A stretch of DNA of 40,100 bases from a virus, in IMG/VR virus record IMGVR_UViG_3300042453_005789, positions 1-40,100 of that record. One strand, written 5' to 3'. Under the pieces are notes generated by a model that saw only the letters and a program-made list of their open reading frames with translations, did not search any database and had not been told where the DNA came from. Positions 31,141 to 38,553 of this stretch are shown piece after piece; positions within the stretch are counted from its first letter, which is position 1, and every line of letters begins with the position of its first letter. The translations under genes were made by a program, and so were the position numbers.

Positions 31141-31603
31141 CGGACAGTTCCACCAGGACGGTACGGATTTCGGTGGTCAGCAGGGTGTGTACTTTGGTGG
31201 CGTCATGCTCGGCGGCGAGTATTGCCGCCAGTCGATCCGGCAGGTTCAGCATCCCGTCCCGCACGATGCGTGCGCGGCGGAAGGCGGCGATTTTGACCTC
31301 ATCGGCGCTCACCAGCTTGCCGGTTTCTGCTTTGGCCTTGGCTTCCAGCAGCCGCCCGCGCTCAACCTCGGTTTTGATGCGGGATTTGAGCAGCAAGGTT
31401 GAGAGGCTTTGGCCACCACCATCCACTAATTCATCGCTGGAAAGCTGCCGCAATGGCTCTCGCAGGGCGGCCAGCGCCGCTTCCGCCTGCACCGTATCCA
31501 CCTTGCCATTGGCGAGACGAATCGTGCCTTGTTTGATCAGCTTGGCGGCATATTGCCGTGAGAATCCTTTTTGCCGTGCCCATTCAGACGGGGTGAGGAT
31601 CAT
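31124..31603 (-). CDS. Terminase small subunit (Nu1-like)
   Basis: The 159-residue protein begins with a winged-helix DNA-binding module (LTPSEWARQKGFSRQYAAKLIKQGTIRLANGKVDTVQAEAALAAL), of the type seen in lambda Nu1. It continues with a helical dimerisation part (LLLKSRIKTEVERGRLLEAKAKAETGKLVSADEV...RDGMLNLPDRLAAILAAE). The last 17 bases overlap the large-subunit gene. It would recognise the packaging site and recruit the large subunit. Confidence 0.85.
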   Translation of the reverse strand: MILTPSEWARQKGFSRQYAAKLIKQGTIRLANGKVDTVQAEAALAALREPLRQLSSDELVDGGGQSLSTLLLKSRIKTEVERGRLLEAKAKAETGKLVSADEVKIAAFRRARIVRDGMLNLPDRLAAILAAEHDATKVHTLLTTEIRTVLVELSDADSF

Positions 31604-31609
31604 TGTTTT

Positions 31610-31957
31610 TTAAGAAGTGTTTTTTGCGGCGATGACGGGGATAGCCGCCAGAACGTGACGCTGGTGGCTGGCAGATAGGGTGCGAAACATTCTGATTAAT
31701 TCCTGTTCAATCTCGGTGAGGTGGACGGCATCCGGCAGCGGTTCCCAAAAATAATCCATGCCCACCTGTAACAAAGGGGCCAGCAACATCAGGCGGGCCG
31801 CCGAAATGCGGTTCACACCCCGCTCAATTTTTTGCAGTTGTTGAAACGTGATGCCCAAATGGTGCCCAAGATCCTTTTGGGTCAAACGAATAGCCCTTCG
31901 CCGATGTTTGATTTTTTGCCCGATGATCCCACTTAAGGCGCGCTCTTGATCTTCCAT
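31610..31957 (-). CDS. XRE-family transcriptional regulator
   Basis: The 115-residue protein (ATG at 31957 with agga upstream; a TTG further out is less likely) has a Cro/CI-type helix-turn-helix around residues 12-65: IGQKIKHRRRAIRLTQKDLGHHLGITFQQLQKIERGVNRISAARL. The C-terminal tail is helical. This form is common in alphaproteobacteria and their phages. It sits between the early and packaging genes and diverges from the DUF3489 gene across 195 bases. It may be a late-gene activator or a repressor; nothing in the sequence decides. Confidence 0.88.
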   Translation of the reverse strand: MEDQERALSGIIGQKIKHRRRAIRLTQKDLGHHLGITFQQLQKIERGVNRISAARLMLLAPLLQVGMDYFWEPLPDAVHLTEIEQELIRMFRTLSASHQRHVLAAIPVIAAKNTS

Positions 31958-32158
31958 CCACAATCCTATTTTTTACATTAAAAACAATGCACTAATGGCC
32001 TTTTGTTTTTTAGGGTAAAGACAGGCGGATCTCAAGAGAAATAACGATTACACCATTGAAAATAAATGTTTTTATGACTTGATAAGCCGTAAAAACGAAG
32101 CCTTGGTGGATCCCAAGCGGACACCGCTTATTTTGTTCACCTTAATCAGGAGCTTTTT
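31958..32158. promoter_or_regulatory. Divergent intergenic region between XRE and DUF3489 genes
   Basis: The 201 bases are AT-rich and contain no gene. They must hold promoters in both directions. A candidate + strand promoter is TTGAAA near 32057 with a poor -10. No clear inverted operator was found. Confidence 0.45.
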
Positions 32159-32485
32159 ATGACACACTCTTCCAAAATCCCAAGCAAACAGGCCATTTTT
32201 CTGGATTTACTGGGCCAACCCGAGGGGGCTAACCTTGGTCAACTCATGGATGCGACGGGCTGGCAGGCGCACAGCGTACGGGGGTTCATCAGCGGATTTA
32301 TCAAGAAAAAACGTGGTTTGACGATCGTTTCTGAGAAACGTGAGGGGGTGCGTTTTTATGCTCTGCAAACCCAAAACTCTGCAATGCAGAAAGAAGATGC
32401 AGGGGACCTCGCCGAAGCGCAAGCTGAAGAAGCCGAATCTGAAGATGAATCTGAAGCCGAAGCTGAAGCCCAAGCCCAAGCCTAA
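32159..32485 (+). CDS. DUF3489 protein with acidic repeat tail
   Basis: The 108-residue protein has the DUF3489 signature at the N-terminus: SKQAIFLDLLGQPEGANLGQLMDATGWQAHSVRGFISGFIKKKRGLTIVSEKREGVRFYAL (about 9-68). This is a winged-helix-like domain common in alphaproteobacterial phages and plasmids. The C-terminal third is a Glu/Ala/Ser repeat (EAEAEAQAQA type), encoded by near-identical 6-base units, and so prone to length change. The SD aggag is well placed. It converges with the methyltransferase gene (4-base overlap of stops). Its role is unknown; DNA binding is likely. Confidence 0.85.
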   Translation: MTHSSKIPSKQAIFLDLLGQPEGANLGQLMDATGWQAHSVRGFISGFIKKKRGLTIVSEKREGVRFYALQTQNSAMQKEDAGDLAEAQAEEAESEDESEAEAEAQAQA

Positions 32486-33729
32486 AGTGACCCGGAAGAA
32501 AACGGCGTTCCGTCTTCGCGGATCGCCGTTTTCCCCGTAAAATCCTGCCACCGCTTCACAATCACGTCGACATAGCGGGGATCAAGTTCAATCAGCCGCG
32601 ACTGCCGCCCGGTTTTTTCACAAGCGATAAGGGTAGAACCAGAACCGCCGAACGGATCGAGCACGATATCCCGCGTTTTGCTGCTGTTGCGAACCGCCCG
32701 TTCCACCAGTTCCACCGGCTTCATGGTGGGGTGCAGATCGTTTTTCTGAGGCTTGTTGAAAAACCAAACATCACCCTGATCCCGCGCCCCGCACCAGAAG
32801 TGTTCCGCGCCTTCCTTCCAACCATACAAAATCGGCTCGTACTGCCGCTGATAATCCGACCGCCCCAGCGTAAAGGTATTTTTTGCCCAGATAACGAAGG
32901 TTGACCATTTGCCGCCTGCCTTGCGGAAGGCCGATTGCAGCGTGTCAAGTTCGCTGGAACTCATGCAGACATACACCGCGCCCTTGCAAACCAAGAGAAA
33001 ATTGACGCACGCATCGTATAAAAACTGCTCGAACCCTTCGCCGAGATTGTCGTTCATGATGGTGCGGCCCGCGTTTTTGCCGCCCTTGGCGCGGATTTTA
33101 TCCTTGGCGGTGTTGCCGTAATCCACGTTGTAAGGCGGATCGGTAAAGACCATGTCGGCCAGCCCACCATCCATCACCCGCTCAACATCCGCCAACACCG
33201 TGGCCGAGCCGCAAAGCACACGGTGATCCCCCAGCAGCCACACGTCGCCGGGCTGTGATAGGGGGTTTTCCTGAATCTCAGGGGCGGCGTCATCGTCGGT
33301 GAGACCTTGGTTTTCAGCGTGTTCGCCATTGAGCAATCGGTCGATATCCTCGAAATCAAACCCCGTAATGTCCAAATCAAAATCCGCTTCCCGAAGGGCT
33401 TGCAGCTCGATGCGGAGCATTTCTTCGTCCCAGCCTGCATTTTCAGCAATTTTGTTATCGGCGATGACCAAAGCTCGCCGCTGGGTTTCCGAGAGATGAG
33501 CCAACATGATCACCGGCACCGTCGGCAAGCCCAACCGCTGCGCCGCCATCAAACGCCCGTGCCCCGCGATGATGACGTTGTCCTCACCGATGAGGATCGG
33601 GTTCACAAAGCCAAACTCGGCAATGCTGCCCGCGATCTGGCTGATCTGTTCATCCGCATGCGTCCGCGCATTGCGTGCGTAGGGAATCAGCCGCTCAAGC
33701 GGGGAATGTTGGATTTGCAAGTCGTTCAT
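32482..33729 (-). CDS. DNA methyltransferase with ParB-like N-terminus
   Basis: The 415-residue protein fuses a ParB-like domain (about 8-95: LIPYARNARTHADEQISQIAGSIAEFGFVNPILI...IIAGHGRLMAAQRLG) to an N6-adenine/N4-cytosine methyltransferase (about 160-405). Catalytic DPPY is at 197-200 and the AdoMet-binding DPFGGSGST at 358-366, in the beta-class order (DPPY before FGG). It is a common phage enzyme that may protect DNA from host restriction. A conserved hairpin-like region near its 3' end (32496-32534) could fold in the mRNA. The start follows the C5 methyltransferase stop by two bases. Confidence 0.95.
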   Translation of the reverse strand: MNDLQIQHSPLERLIPYARNARTHADEQISQIAGSIAEFGFVNPILIGEDNVIIAGHGRLMAAQRLGLPTVPVIMLAHLSETQRRALVIADNKIAENAGWDEEMLRIELQALREADFDLDITGFDFEDIDRLLNGEHAENQGLTDDDAAPEIQENPLSQPGDVWLLGDHRVLCGSATVLADVERVMDGGLADMVFTDPPYNVDYGNTAKDKIRAKGGKNAGRTIMNDNLGEGFEQFLYDACVNFLLVCKGAVYVCMSSSELDTLQSAFRKAGGKWSTFVIWAKNTFTLGRSDYQRQYEPILYGWKEGAEHFWCGARDQGDVWFFNKPQKNDLHPTMKPVELVERAVRNSSKTRDIVLDPFGGSGSTLIACEKTGRQSRLIELDPRYVDVIVKRWQDFTGKTAIREDGTPFSSGSL

Positions 33730-34711
33730 GTTCAGTCCTGATCAAAACAAGCGCGGAGAGTGCGCCACGCATATGCCGCTGCCAGCGGTACCACCCCGTT
33801 ACCGCAGGCTCTGATGCGGTCCACCCGATAGGCCAGCCCATCAGCCATTCGGTGAACGCTGGGTTTAAGGTGGGCTGGGACACCGCTCCAGTCGCCGTTT
33901 GGGTGGGGTGGGAACAGTGCAAGGTGGCTTCCACATTCAGCGGTTTGGTGTTGCGCTGAAACTGGCTCGCACCCCCATTGTTCTTTGCATCCTGCGCGGT
34001 GATGGTGGGCCAAACCTTTATCGTTTCTGCCAGCCCCATGCTGTAATGTTCGCTGGTGCTGCCTGGCTCCTGCGCCCGTGGGGTCGGCCAGAGACTCTGT
34101 GTTCCCAAATTGCTGGGGCTGTCTGGCATCGTCCAATTCACCACGCCCACTTCCAGCCGCTGTTTCGGGTTGCCCGCTGCAATCTCCCGCGATGACGGCC
34201 CGTTTGCCGATGACACCCGCACGGTGGGCCATGATGAATAATCGTTCACGGCGGTGCGGCGCACCCACTTCTTCCGCGCTAAACAAACCCGCCGCAATTT
34301 GGTAACCCAAGCCGTCCAGGTCATGGCAGACCTGTTCAAATCCCAGCGATAGATGGTGGGCGACGTTCTCGAAAAAGCACCACTGGGGTTGACACTCGCG
34401 GGCGATACGGGCGACGTGTGGCCAGAGGTGGCGGGGGTCATCGGCAGCGCGTTTTTTCCCTGCGATGCTGAACGGCTGGCAGGGATAGCCCGCTGTGATG
34501 CAATCCACTGTTCCACGCCAGCTTGTGCCGTCAAAGGTTCGCACGTCAGACCAGACATGCGCCGGATCCAACCGTCCTGCTTCCATATGCGCAACAAGGA
34601 GGCTGGCGACATAGGCTTCCCCCTCGACATAACAAACGGCACGGGCATCAGGCACGGCGAGACGCAGGCCAAGCTCAAGCCCGCCAGCGCCGGCACATAA
34701 AGCCAAGACAT
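33695..34711 (-). CDS. Overprinted frame within the C5 methyltransferase gene
   Basis: A second frame of 338 residues is open across the methyltransferase gene and beyond its stop. It starts with ATG at 34711, four bases after the methyltransferase TTG. Its translation has motifs that I recognise from phage proteins near C5 methyltransferases: PASRSASQGKN, WTAWVTKLRRV, repeated WPT (SSWPTVRVSSA, SLWPTPRAQEPG, KVWPTITAQDAKNNGG) and LNPAFTEWLMGWPIGWT. Several of these lie exactly opposite methyltransferase motifs in the other frame. It may be a real overlapping gene or a by-product of conserved methyltransferase DNA. The sequence alone cannot decide. Confidence 0.4.
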   Translation of the reverse strand: MSWLYVPALAGLSLACVSPCLMPVPFVMSRGKPMSPASLLRIWKQDGWIRRMSGLTCEPLTAQAGVEQWIASQRAIPASRSASQGKNALPMTPATSGHTSPVSPASVNPSGAFSRTSPTIYRWDLNRSAMTWTAWVTKLRRVCLARKKWVRRTAVNDYSSWPTVRVSSANGPSSREIAAGNPKQRLEVGVVNWTMPDSPSNLGTQSLWPTPRAQEPGSTSEHYSMGLAETIKVWPTITAQDAKNNGGASQFQRNTKPLNVEATLHCSHPTQTATGAVSQPTLNPAFTEWLMGWPIGWTASEPAVTGWYRWQRHMRGALSALVLIRTEHERLANPTFPA

Positions 34712-34715
34712 TCAA
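33732..34715 (-). CDS. C5-cytosine DNA methyltransferase
   Basis: The 327-residue protein has the complete motif set of a C5 methyltransferase: LALCAGAGGLELG (4-16, AdoMet binding), GYPCQPFS (77-84, with catalytic Cys79), FENV (115-118), RRERLF (155-160) and a final RIRACGNGVVPLAAAYAWRTL. The middle section (about 170-270) is the variable target-recognition region. The start is TTG at 34715, unless ATT/ATC further out is used; the N-terminal MNVLALCAGAGG is where this family normally begins. Nearly the whole gene is also open in another frame (33695-34711), whose ATG overlaps the TTG start region. The methyltransferase frame is clearly real. Confidence 0.93.
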   Translation of the reverse strand: MNVLALCAGAGGLELGLRLAVPDARAVCYVEGEAYVASLLVAHMEAGRLDPAHVWSDVRTFDGTSWRGTVDCITAGYPCQPFSIAGKKRAADDPRHLWPHVARIARECQPQWCFFENVAHHLSLGFEQVCHDLDGLGYQIAAGLFSAEEVGAPHRRERLFIMAHRAGVIGKRAVIAGDCSGQPETAAGSGRGELDDARQPQQFGNTESLADPTGAGARQHQRTLQHGAGRNDKGLAHHHRAGCKEQWGCEPVSAQHQTAECGSHLALFPPHPNGDWSGVPAHLKPSVHRMADGLAYRVDRIRACGNGVVPLAAAYAWRTLRACFDQD

Positions 34716-35120
34716 AATGATTTCCGAGAATAATTTCTGTGGATGAAGATTGTGTCAACCAACCGCGTCAACCAGGTTGACAAACGGGGGCTTAGTTGAC
34801 AGTTTTGGTTGACAAGAAAACGCGGGAAAAACGGGCATTTAGGGGGCGGTTGTCAACCGCGTGTCAACCTTGTGTTTTTGGCTGACGCTAAAAAGATCCT
34901 GCGCTTAGCCCACCCGCATAGGTTTTGGGGCGGGGAGGACCCTGTTTTTTCTAAAGTTTTTAAGGGTGAAGAACGTAACGGTTGGCTTCATGGCCCACTT
35001 ATTCACTCTACCTATGAGGTTATCTTTTCGGTGCACCAACCGTCAAGAGAAAAAATGCACTTATCGTAGCCGTGCGGCTACAAAAGTAGTCCTGCGTAGC
35101 GGTGCGTAATCCTGCGTAGG
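34716..35120. other. Non-coding region upstream of the methyltransferase genes
   Basis: The 405 bases contain no supported gene. The left part holds the GTCAACC/GGTTGAC cluster (34754-34869). The right part has a short hairpin gtagccgtgcggctac (about 35068-35083) and two copies of cctgcgtag (about 35092 and 35112). The + strand open frame of 86 codons has no RBS and reads as low-complexity basic protein. Confidence 0.5.
34754..34869. repeat. Cluster of seven GTCAACC/GGTTGAC-type repeats
   Basis: The units are GTCAACC at 34754, 34767, 34852 and 34863; GGTTGAC at 34775 and 34807; and GTTGAC at 34795. One pair forms the 15-bp palindrome gcggttgtcaaccgc (34846-34860). Spacing is irregular and both orientations occur, like operators or iterons. 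The cluster sits upstream of the methyltransferase operon, 37 bases from its start. Confidence 0.75.
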
Positions 35121-35657
35121 TCATCGTCTGCGCCGCCCCTCGTTCATCTCATCCAGTGCTTCCCGCAGACGAATGATGGCATACCCCTTGCGCCAGCCGC
35201 GTTGTTCTTCGTACGCCACCACGCTGTGGCAGACGCAGCAAATGGCTTCCAAGATGCGCTGAGATTCCGCGTTGACCCTGTCCATCACCGCGCGGTAGTC
35301 GTGCACGGCCTGCAAGGCCCGATGGATGGCCTCGTCACTGGAAGCGCTTTGATCCACCCGTGGTTCCCACTGTTGCCCTGCGCTGCGGTGCGTGCGCATG
35401 AACAGGGTGTAGAGACGGTCGGCGATGCGGTACTGGTCGTGGTTGAGGCCACGGCAGCGGTCGGGGGCGATGTCTTTGGCCTCATCCTCACAGTACCAGC
35501 GGTAGTATTTATCAATCGGTCGCTGGTCTTTGATACGGTTGGCATAACCCAGATCGGTCTTGATCGGCTCGAACGTCACCCGTGCCTGCATTTCCGGTGT
35601 GCCAAGGTCGGCGTACAAACCGCTCGGCAGGATGTGGAGGTTTTTCTTTTTAGCCAT
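35121..35657 (-). CDS. Hypothetical phage protein, 178 residues
   Basis: I do not recognise this protein with certainty. The N-terminus is basic (MAKKKNLHILPSGLYADLG). The middle has a charged segment (RPIDKYYRWYCEDEAKDIAPDRCRGL) and a helical region (DQYRIADRLYTLFMRTHRSAGQQWEPRV). The C-terminus (RILEAICCVCHSVVAYEEQRGWRKGYAIIRLREALDEM) has a CCVCH motif and resembles the replication- or regulator-associated helical domain often found in alphaproteobacterial phages. The gene lies between the RuvC-like gene and the GTCAACC cluster, overlapping the RuvC-like stop by eight bases. A DNA-related early role is likely by context. Confidence 0.6.
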   Translation of the reverse strand: MAKKKNLHILPSGLYADLGTPEMQARVTFEPIKTDLGYANRIKDQRPIDKYYRWYCEDEAKDIAPDRCRGLNHDQYRIADRLYTLFMRTHRSAGQQWEPRVDQSASSDEAIHRALQAVHDYRAVMDRVNAESQRILEAICCVCHSVVAYEEQRGWRKGYAIIRLREALDEMNEGRRRR

Positions 35658-36138
35658 GGTTCAGGTCTCCTTTGTGGTGGTTCATGGCCCAGTGCAGCAG
35701 GGCGAGGGCATCGGCTTCGTTGTCGTCCGCAGGGGCGTGGCCGAGGGCTTGCATGGCCTTGATCATGGCTTCTTTGGTGGCATTGCCTTTGCCGGTGGTG
35801 AATTGCTTGATGGTGCCCACAGGAACGCCTTGGTAGGGAATCTCGTGATGTTCACACCAAGCGGTGAGGTGGGCCAGAAAGCCGCCGTAAGCATGGGCGG
35901 CATCGACACCGAGGTGGCGGCGGACTTCCTCGAAATACACCGCCTTCGCGCCGCCGCTGACGCGGTGTGTTTCCTCCAGCCAGTGTTTAAAGCGCAGGTA
36001 GCGCATGCCGCCACCTTCAAAACGGCGGGGTTTGAAGCACACCGTGCCGCTGAAGATGTGTCCGCTATCACCGCGCAGCGCCCAGCCGAGGGTGGTGCCG
36101 AGGTCGAGGGTAAGGATGGTGGTGAAGATATCGCTCAT
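35650..36138 (-). CDS. RuvC-like Holliday junction resolvase
   Basis: The 162-residue protein has the RuvC fold signature: LTLDLGTTLGWAL with Asp12, FEEV with Glu70/71, and C-terminal DDNEADALALLHW (138-150) with Asp139 and Asp143. These make the acidic metal-binding active site that cuts four-way junctions. In phages such proteins resolve branched DNA before packaging. It overlaps the next gene by eight bases. Upstream is a hairpin-containing leader and a nine-copy repeat array. Confidence 0.85.
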   Translation of the reverse strand: MSDIFTTILTLDLGTTLGWALRGDSGHIFSGTVCFKPRRFEGGGMRYLRFKHWLEETHRVSGGAKAVYFEEVRRHLGVDAAHAYGGFLAHLTAWCEHHEIPYQGVPVGTIKQFTTGKGNATKEAMIKAMQALGHAPADDNEADALALLHWAMNHHKGDLNHG

Positions 36139-36172
36139 ATGGCCCTCCCCACCAGCGTGCGGGTAGCAGCCT

Positions 36173-36218
36173 CTCCCCCGTTATAAGGGGTGGTATTCAC
36201 CCCCCTTATAGGGGGGAG
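36173..36218. promoter_or_regulatory. Long GC-rich hairpin upstream of the RuvC-like gene
   Basis: A near-perfect stem pairs ctccccc-g-ttataagggg-tgg (36173-36193) with cccccc-ttata-ggggggag (36200-36218), around a tattca loop. It lies in the leader of the RuvC-like gene, 35 bases from its start. There is no T run on the - strand, so it is unlikely to be a plain terminator. It might be a leader regulator, a single-strand origin or a processing site. Confidence 0.55.
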
Positions 36219-36225
36219 TCTGCGT

Positions 36226-36400
36226 GCATTCTGCTCGATGCCATTAAATACAATAAAAACAATGAATTGAAACCAGAATGCACAGAATGCAAACCAGAAT
36301 GCGCCGCATTCTGTAATCTGGTTTAACCTATTGATTATATTGCATTCCAGAATGCAGAATTTTTGCATTCTGCATTCTGCTTCCCCAGTTTTGCATTCTG
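36226..36400. repeat. Iteron-like array, nine GCATTCTG/CAGAATGC copies
   Basis: Perfect 8-mers occur as GCATTCTG at 36226, 36306, 36365, 36372 and 36393, and as CAGAATGC at 36274, 36283, 36295 and 36348, all within 175 bases. The region is AT-rich compared with its surroundings and lies between the primase-helicase gene and the RuvC-like gene. Such arrays often are replication origins or operators. Confidence 0.85.
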
Positions 36401-36420
36401 CCCTTTGGGCCGGATAATGC

Positions 36421-38553
36421 TTAATTTTCATGCTCTTCCTCCTGATAAATCCAGATATTGGGGTTTTCAACCTCGCGGGGCATACCGCTTTGCGAGCACT
36501 TGAAGTGGGTTGGTAAAACACAGGCTTCTTGACCGCCCGGCAGGGTGAGCAACATGGCTTCAACGCACATATAGCCAAACTTGCTGCGCTCTGGCTGAGG
36601 CAGTTGGTAATCTTTGATATTGCGGAAAAACTTGATGTAGCCCTTGGTAGTCAACACGCTGATGCGCTCCTGCACGGAACGATTACTCCCGAGACCACCC
36701 TGATTCTCGAATCGTTCGGCAAACTGGGCGATGGTGTACGCACGCCCTTCTTTCGCTTCATCGTAGAGTAGCTGCAGGATGACATCGCGTTTGCGCCGCC
36801 GTTCAGCATCCAGCCGTTCGCCGTGCTGAACCCCAATCAGCCTTTCGCTAAACGGATTCAGCTCCACCCACTGGCCGGCGATCTTGTCGATAATCTTGCG
36901 GGCGGGGGACTGGCCGTTGCGCAACTCAAAATACAGATGCCGTTTGCTGTCCAGCTCGTTCGGGCGTGCTAGGATCAAGCCGCTGGTGTAATAACTGCGA
37001 AGGCTGCTGGCACCGCTCAGCGCCTGAAACGGGTCTTCCTCAAGCTGTTTTTTGCCGATTTTACGGGTATGGTGGGCAAGGATGATCCCGGCTTCGGGAT
37101 TGACCATGTCACGCAGTCGTTCCACCCGCTCGCGCAGGAAAAACAGCATGGCATTGTTGTCGTTCTCGCTGTTCCCTTCGGGGCCGCCATCGAACAGGTT
37201 GCGTAAAGGGTCGATAACGATGATATCGGGCGGCAATTCTGGGAACATCTCACGGATCAGTTCGGCCACTGCCAATATGCCCGCTTCGTTCAGGATCATC
37301 TTAAACTGTGGTGTAATGGCGAGGTTATCCCACGCCAGTTCAACGATGTGGGCGGCCAAGGATAGCTGTTGGATACGTTCGCGGAGGTAGTGGTACTGGA
37401 TCTCGGCTTGAAGGATGAAGATGCGCAAAGGCCGGGCGGGGCGAAACCCCAAAAACTCAAGCCCCGCCGCCATATGAATGCACAGGCACAGGATAAAATC
37501 GGTTTTGCCCACCTTGGGCGCACCGCCAAATGCCAACAGCCCAGCGGGTGTGAGCAGGCGCGGCGCGATGAGATCCGGCGGCATTGGTGAGGTGTCGTGG
37601 GCATAGGCACGCAGCAGCTTCGCCTTGGGCAGCAAGACAGACGGCTTGGAAGGGGTGGAGGCCAGAAACCCGGGAATGTCTAACCCTTCGGCGACAGCAT
37701 TAGCGGCATCCCACTTGGGCGGCTTGCCGACAGGCGGGGTAAGCACAGACACCGAGGCCGCACCCGCCAGCCGCAGCGCATCGGCGGCACGCAGGGCATA
37801 GGCTTTGCCTGCCTCGTCATTGTCTGGCCAGATCAAAACGTGCTTACCAGCAAGTGGTGACCAGTCGGTTTTTTGGGTGGGGGCATTGGCACCATTCATG
37901 GCGGTGGTGGCGCAGATGCCTTGGGCAATCAGGGCATCTGCGCATTTCTCGCCTTCTACCAGCACCACACGATCGGCGGTGACGATGCCGGGCTGGTTAT
38001 ACAGCGGGCGCGGGTCGGGGGCCTTGTGGCGGCGGGCTTTGACATCCCATGGGCGGAATTCTTTGCCGTTTGGCGTATCGTAGCGGTAGACGCAGGCGAT
38101 GAGGTTGCCCGCCGTGTCCAGATAATCCCAACGGGCAGTGGCGGGACCAAGATCATCGGTGGGTGGCTCTCGGCGCGGAGCAGAAAAGACAGGAGCGGTA
38201 CCCATCCAGTTGTCGATGCTCTCCAGAAGTCGGCCAAAATCCCGCCGTGTGTCCAAACTGTGCACGACTGCCCACAGGTCGAATACATCCCCGCCTTCAC
38301 CCGTGGCAAAATCCTGCCACAATCCCGCTTGATCCCCCCGCAGCGTGACCGACAGGCTATCACCGCGCTGGCCGTTAAGGCCGCCGATCTTAAACGCGCC
38401 ATTACGGATTTTGCCGCTGGGGAACAGATGATGCAGAACGCCAGGCAGTTGGCCGATCAACGCCCTGCGCAGCCTCTCCCGCCGTGCCTCGAAAGACTCT
38501 TCAGGCGTTTGTTCAGCGGCATCGTTGAAATCCAGCCAGTGGATGTTGCTCAT
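36421..38553 (-). CDS. Phage primase-helicase (Toprim plus RecA-like ATPase)
   Basis: The 710-residue protein (ATG at 38553, overlapping the nuclease stop as ATGA; a frame extension upstream is not needed) combines a primase-like N-terminus with a helicase. A Toprim domain has VLVEGEKCADAL (about 197-208) and IWPDNDEAG (about 241-249). A RecA-like ATPase follows with Walker A GGAPKVGKT (343-351) and Walker B DIIVIDPL (443-450), as in RepA-type helicases. An N-terminal zinc finger is not visible; instead there is SLSVTLRGDQAGLWQDFATGEGGD, a Toprim-primase-associated region. The C-terminus has a winged-helix part (YTIAQFAERFENQGGLGSNRSVQERISVL). It would start phage DNA replication, and the iteron array lies just past its 3' end. 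Confidence 0.9.
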   Translation of the reverse strand: MSNIHWLDFNDAAEQTPEESFEARRERLRRALIGQLPGVLHHLFPSGKIRNGAFKIGGLNGQRGDSLSVTLRGDQAGLWQDFATGEGGDVFDLWAVVHSLDTRRDFGRLLESIDNWMGTAPVFSAPRREPPTDDLGPATARWDYLDTAGNLIACVYRYDTPNGKEFRPWDVKARRHKAPDPRPLYNQPGIVTADRVVLVEGEKCADALIAQGICATTAMNGANAPTQKTDWSPLAGKHVLIWPDNDEAGKAYALRAADALRLAGAASVSVLTPPVGKPPKWDAANAVAEGLDIPGFLASTPSKPSVLLPKAKLLRAYAHDTSPMPPDLIAPRLLTPAGLLAFGGAPKVGKTDFILCLCIHMAAGLEFLGFRPARPLRIFILQAEIQYHYLRERIQQLSLAAHIVELAWDNLAITPQFKMILNEAGILAVAELIREMFPELPPDIIVIDPLRNLFDGGPEGNSENDNNAMLFFLRERVERLRDMVNPEAGIILAHHTRKIGKKQLEEDPFQALSGASSLRSYYTSGLILARPNELDSKRHLYFELRNGQSPARKIIDKIAGQWVELNPFSERLIGVQHGERLDAERRRKRDVILQLLYDEAKEGRAYTIAQFAERFENQGGLGSNRSVQERISVLTTKGYIKFFRNIKDYQLPQPERSKFGYMCVEAMLLTLPGGQEACVLPTHFKCSQSGMPREVENPNIWIYQEEEHEN

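Noticed and set aside
34809-35069. An 86-codon + strand frame between the methyltransferase and 178-residue genes
   Set aside because: There is no SD or recognisable domain, and it overlaps the GTCAACC cluster.
36226-36400. CRISPR array
   Set aside because: The units are only eight bases, unevenly spaced and in both orientations, so they are not CRISPR repeats and spacers.
36135-36578. A 147-codon frame spanning the octamer array and the end of the primase-helicase gene
   Set aside because: It is built from the repeat array and a shifted reading of the primase-helicase 3' end, with no RBS.
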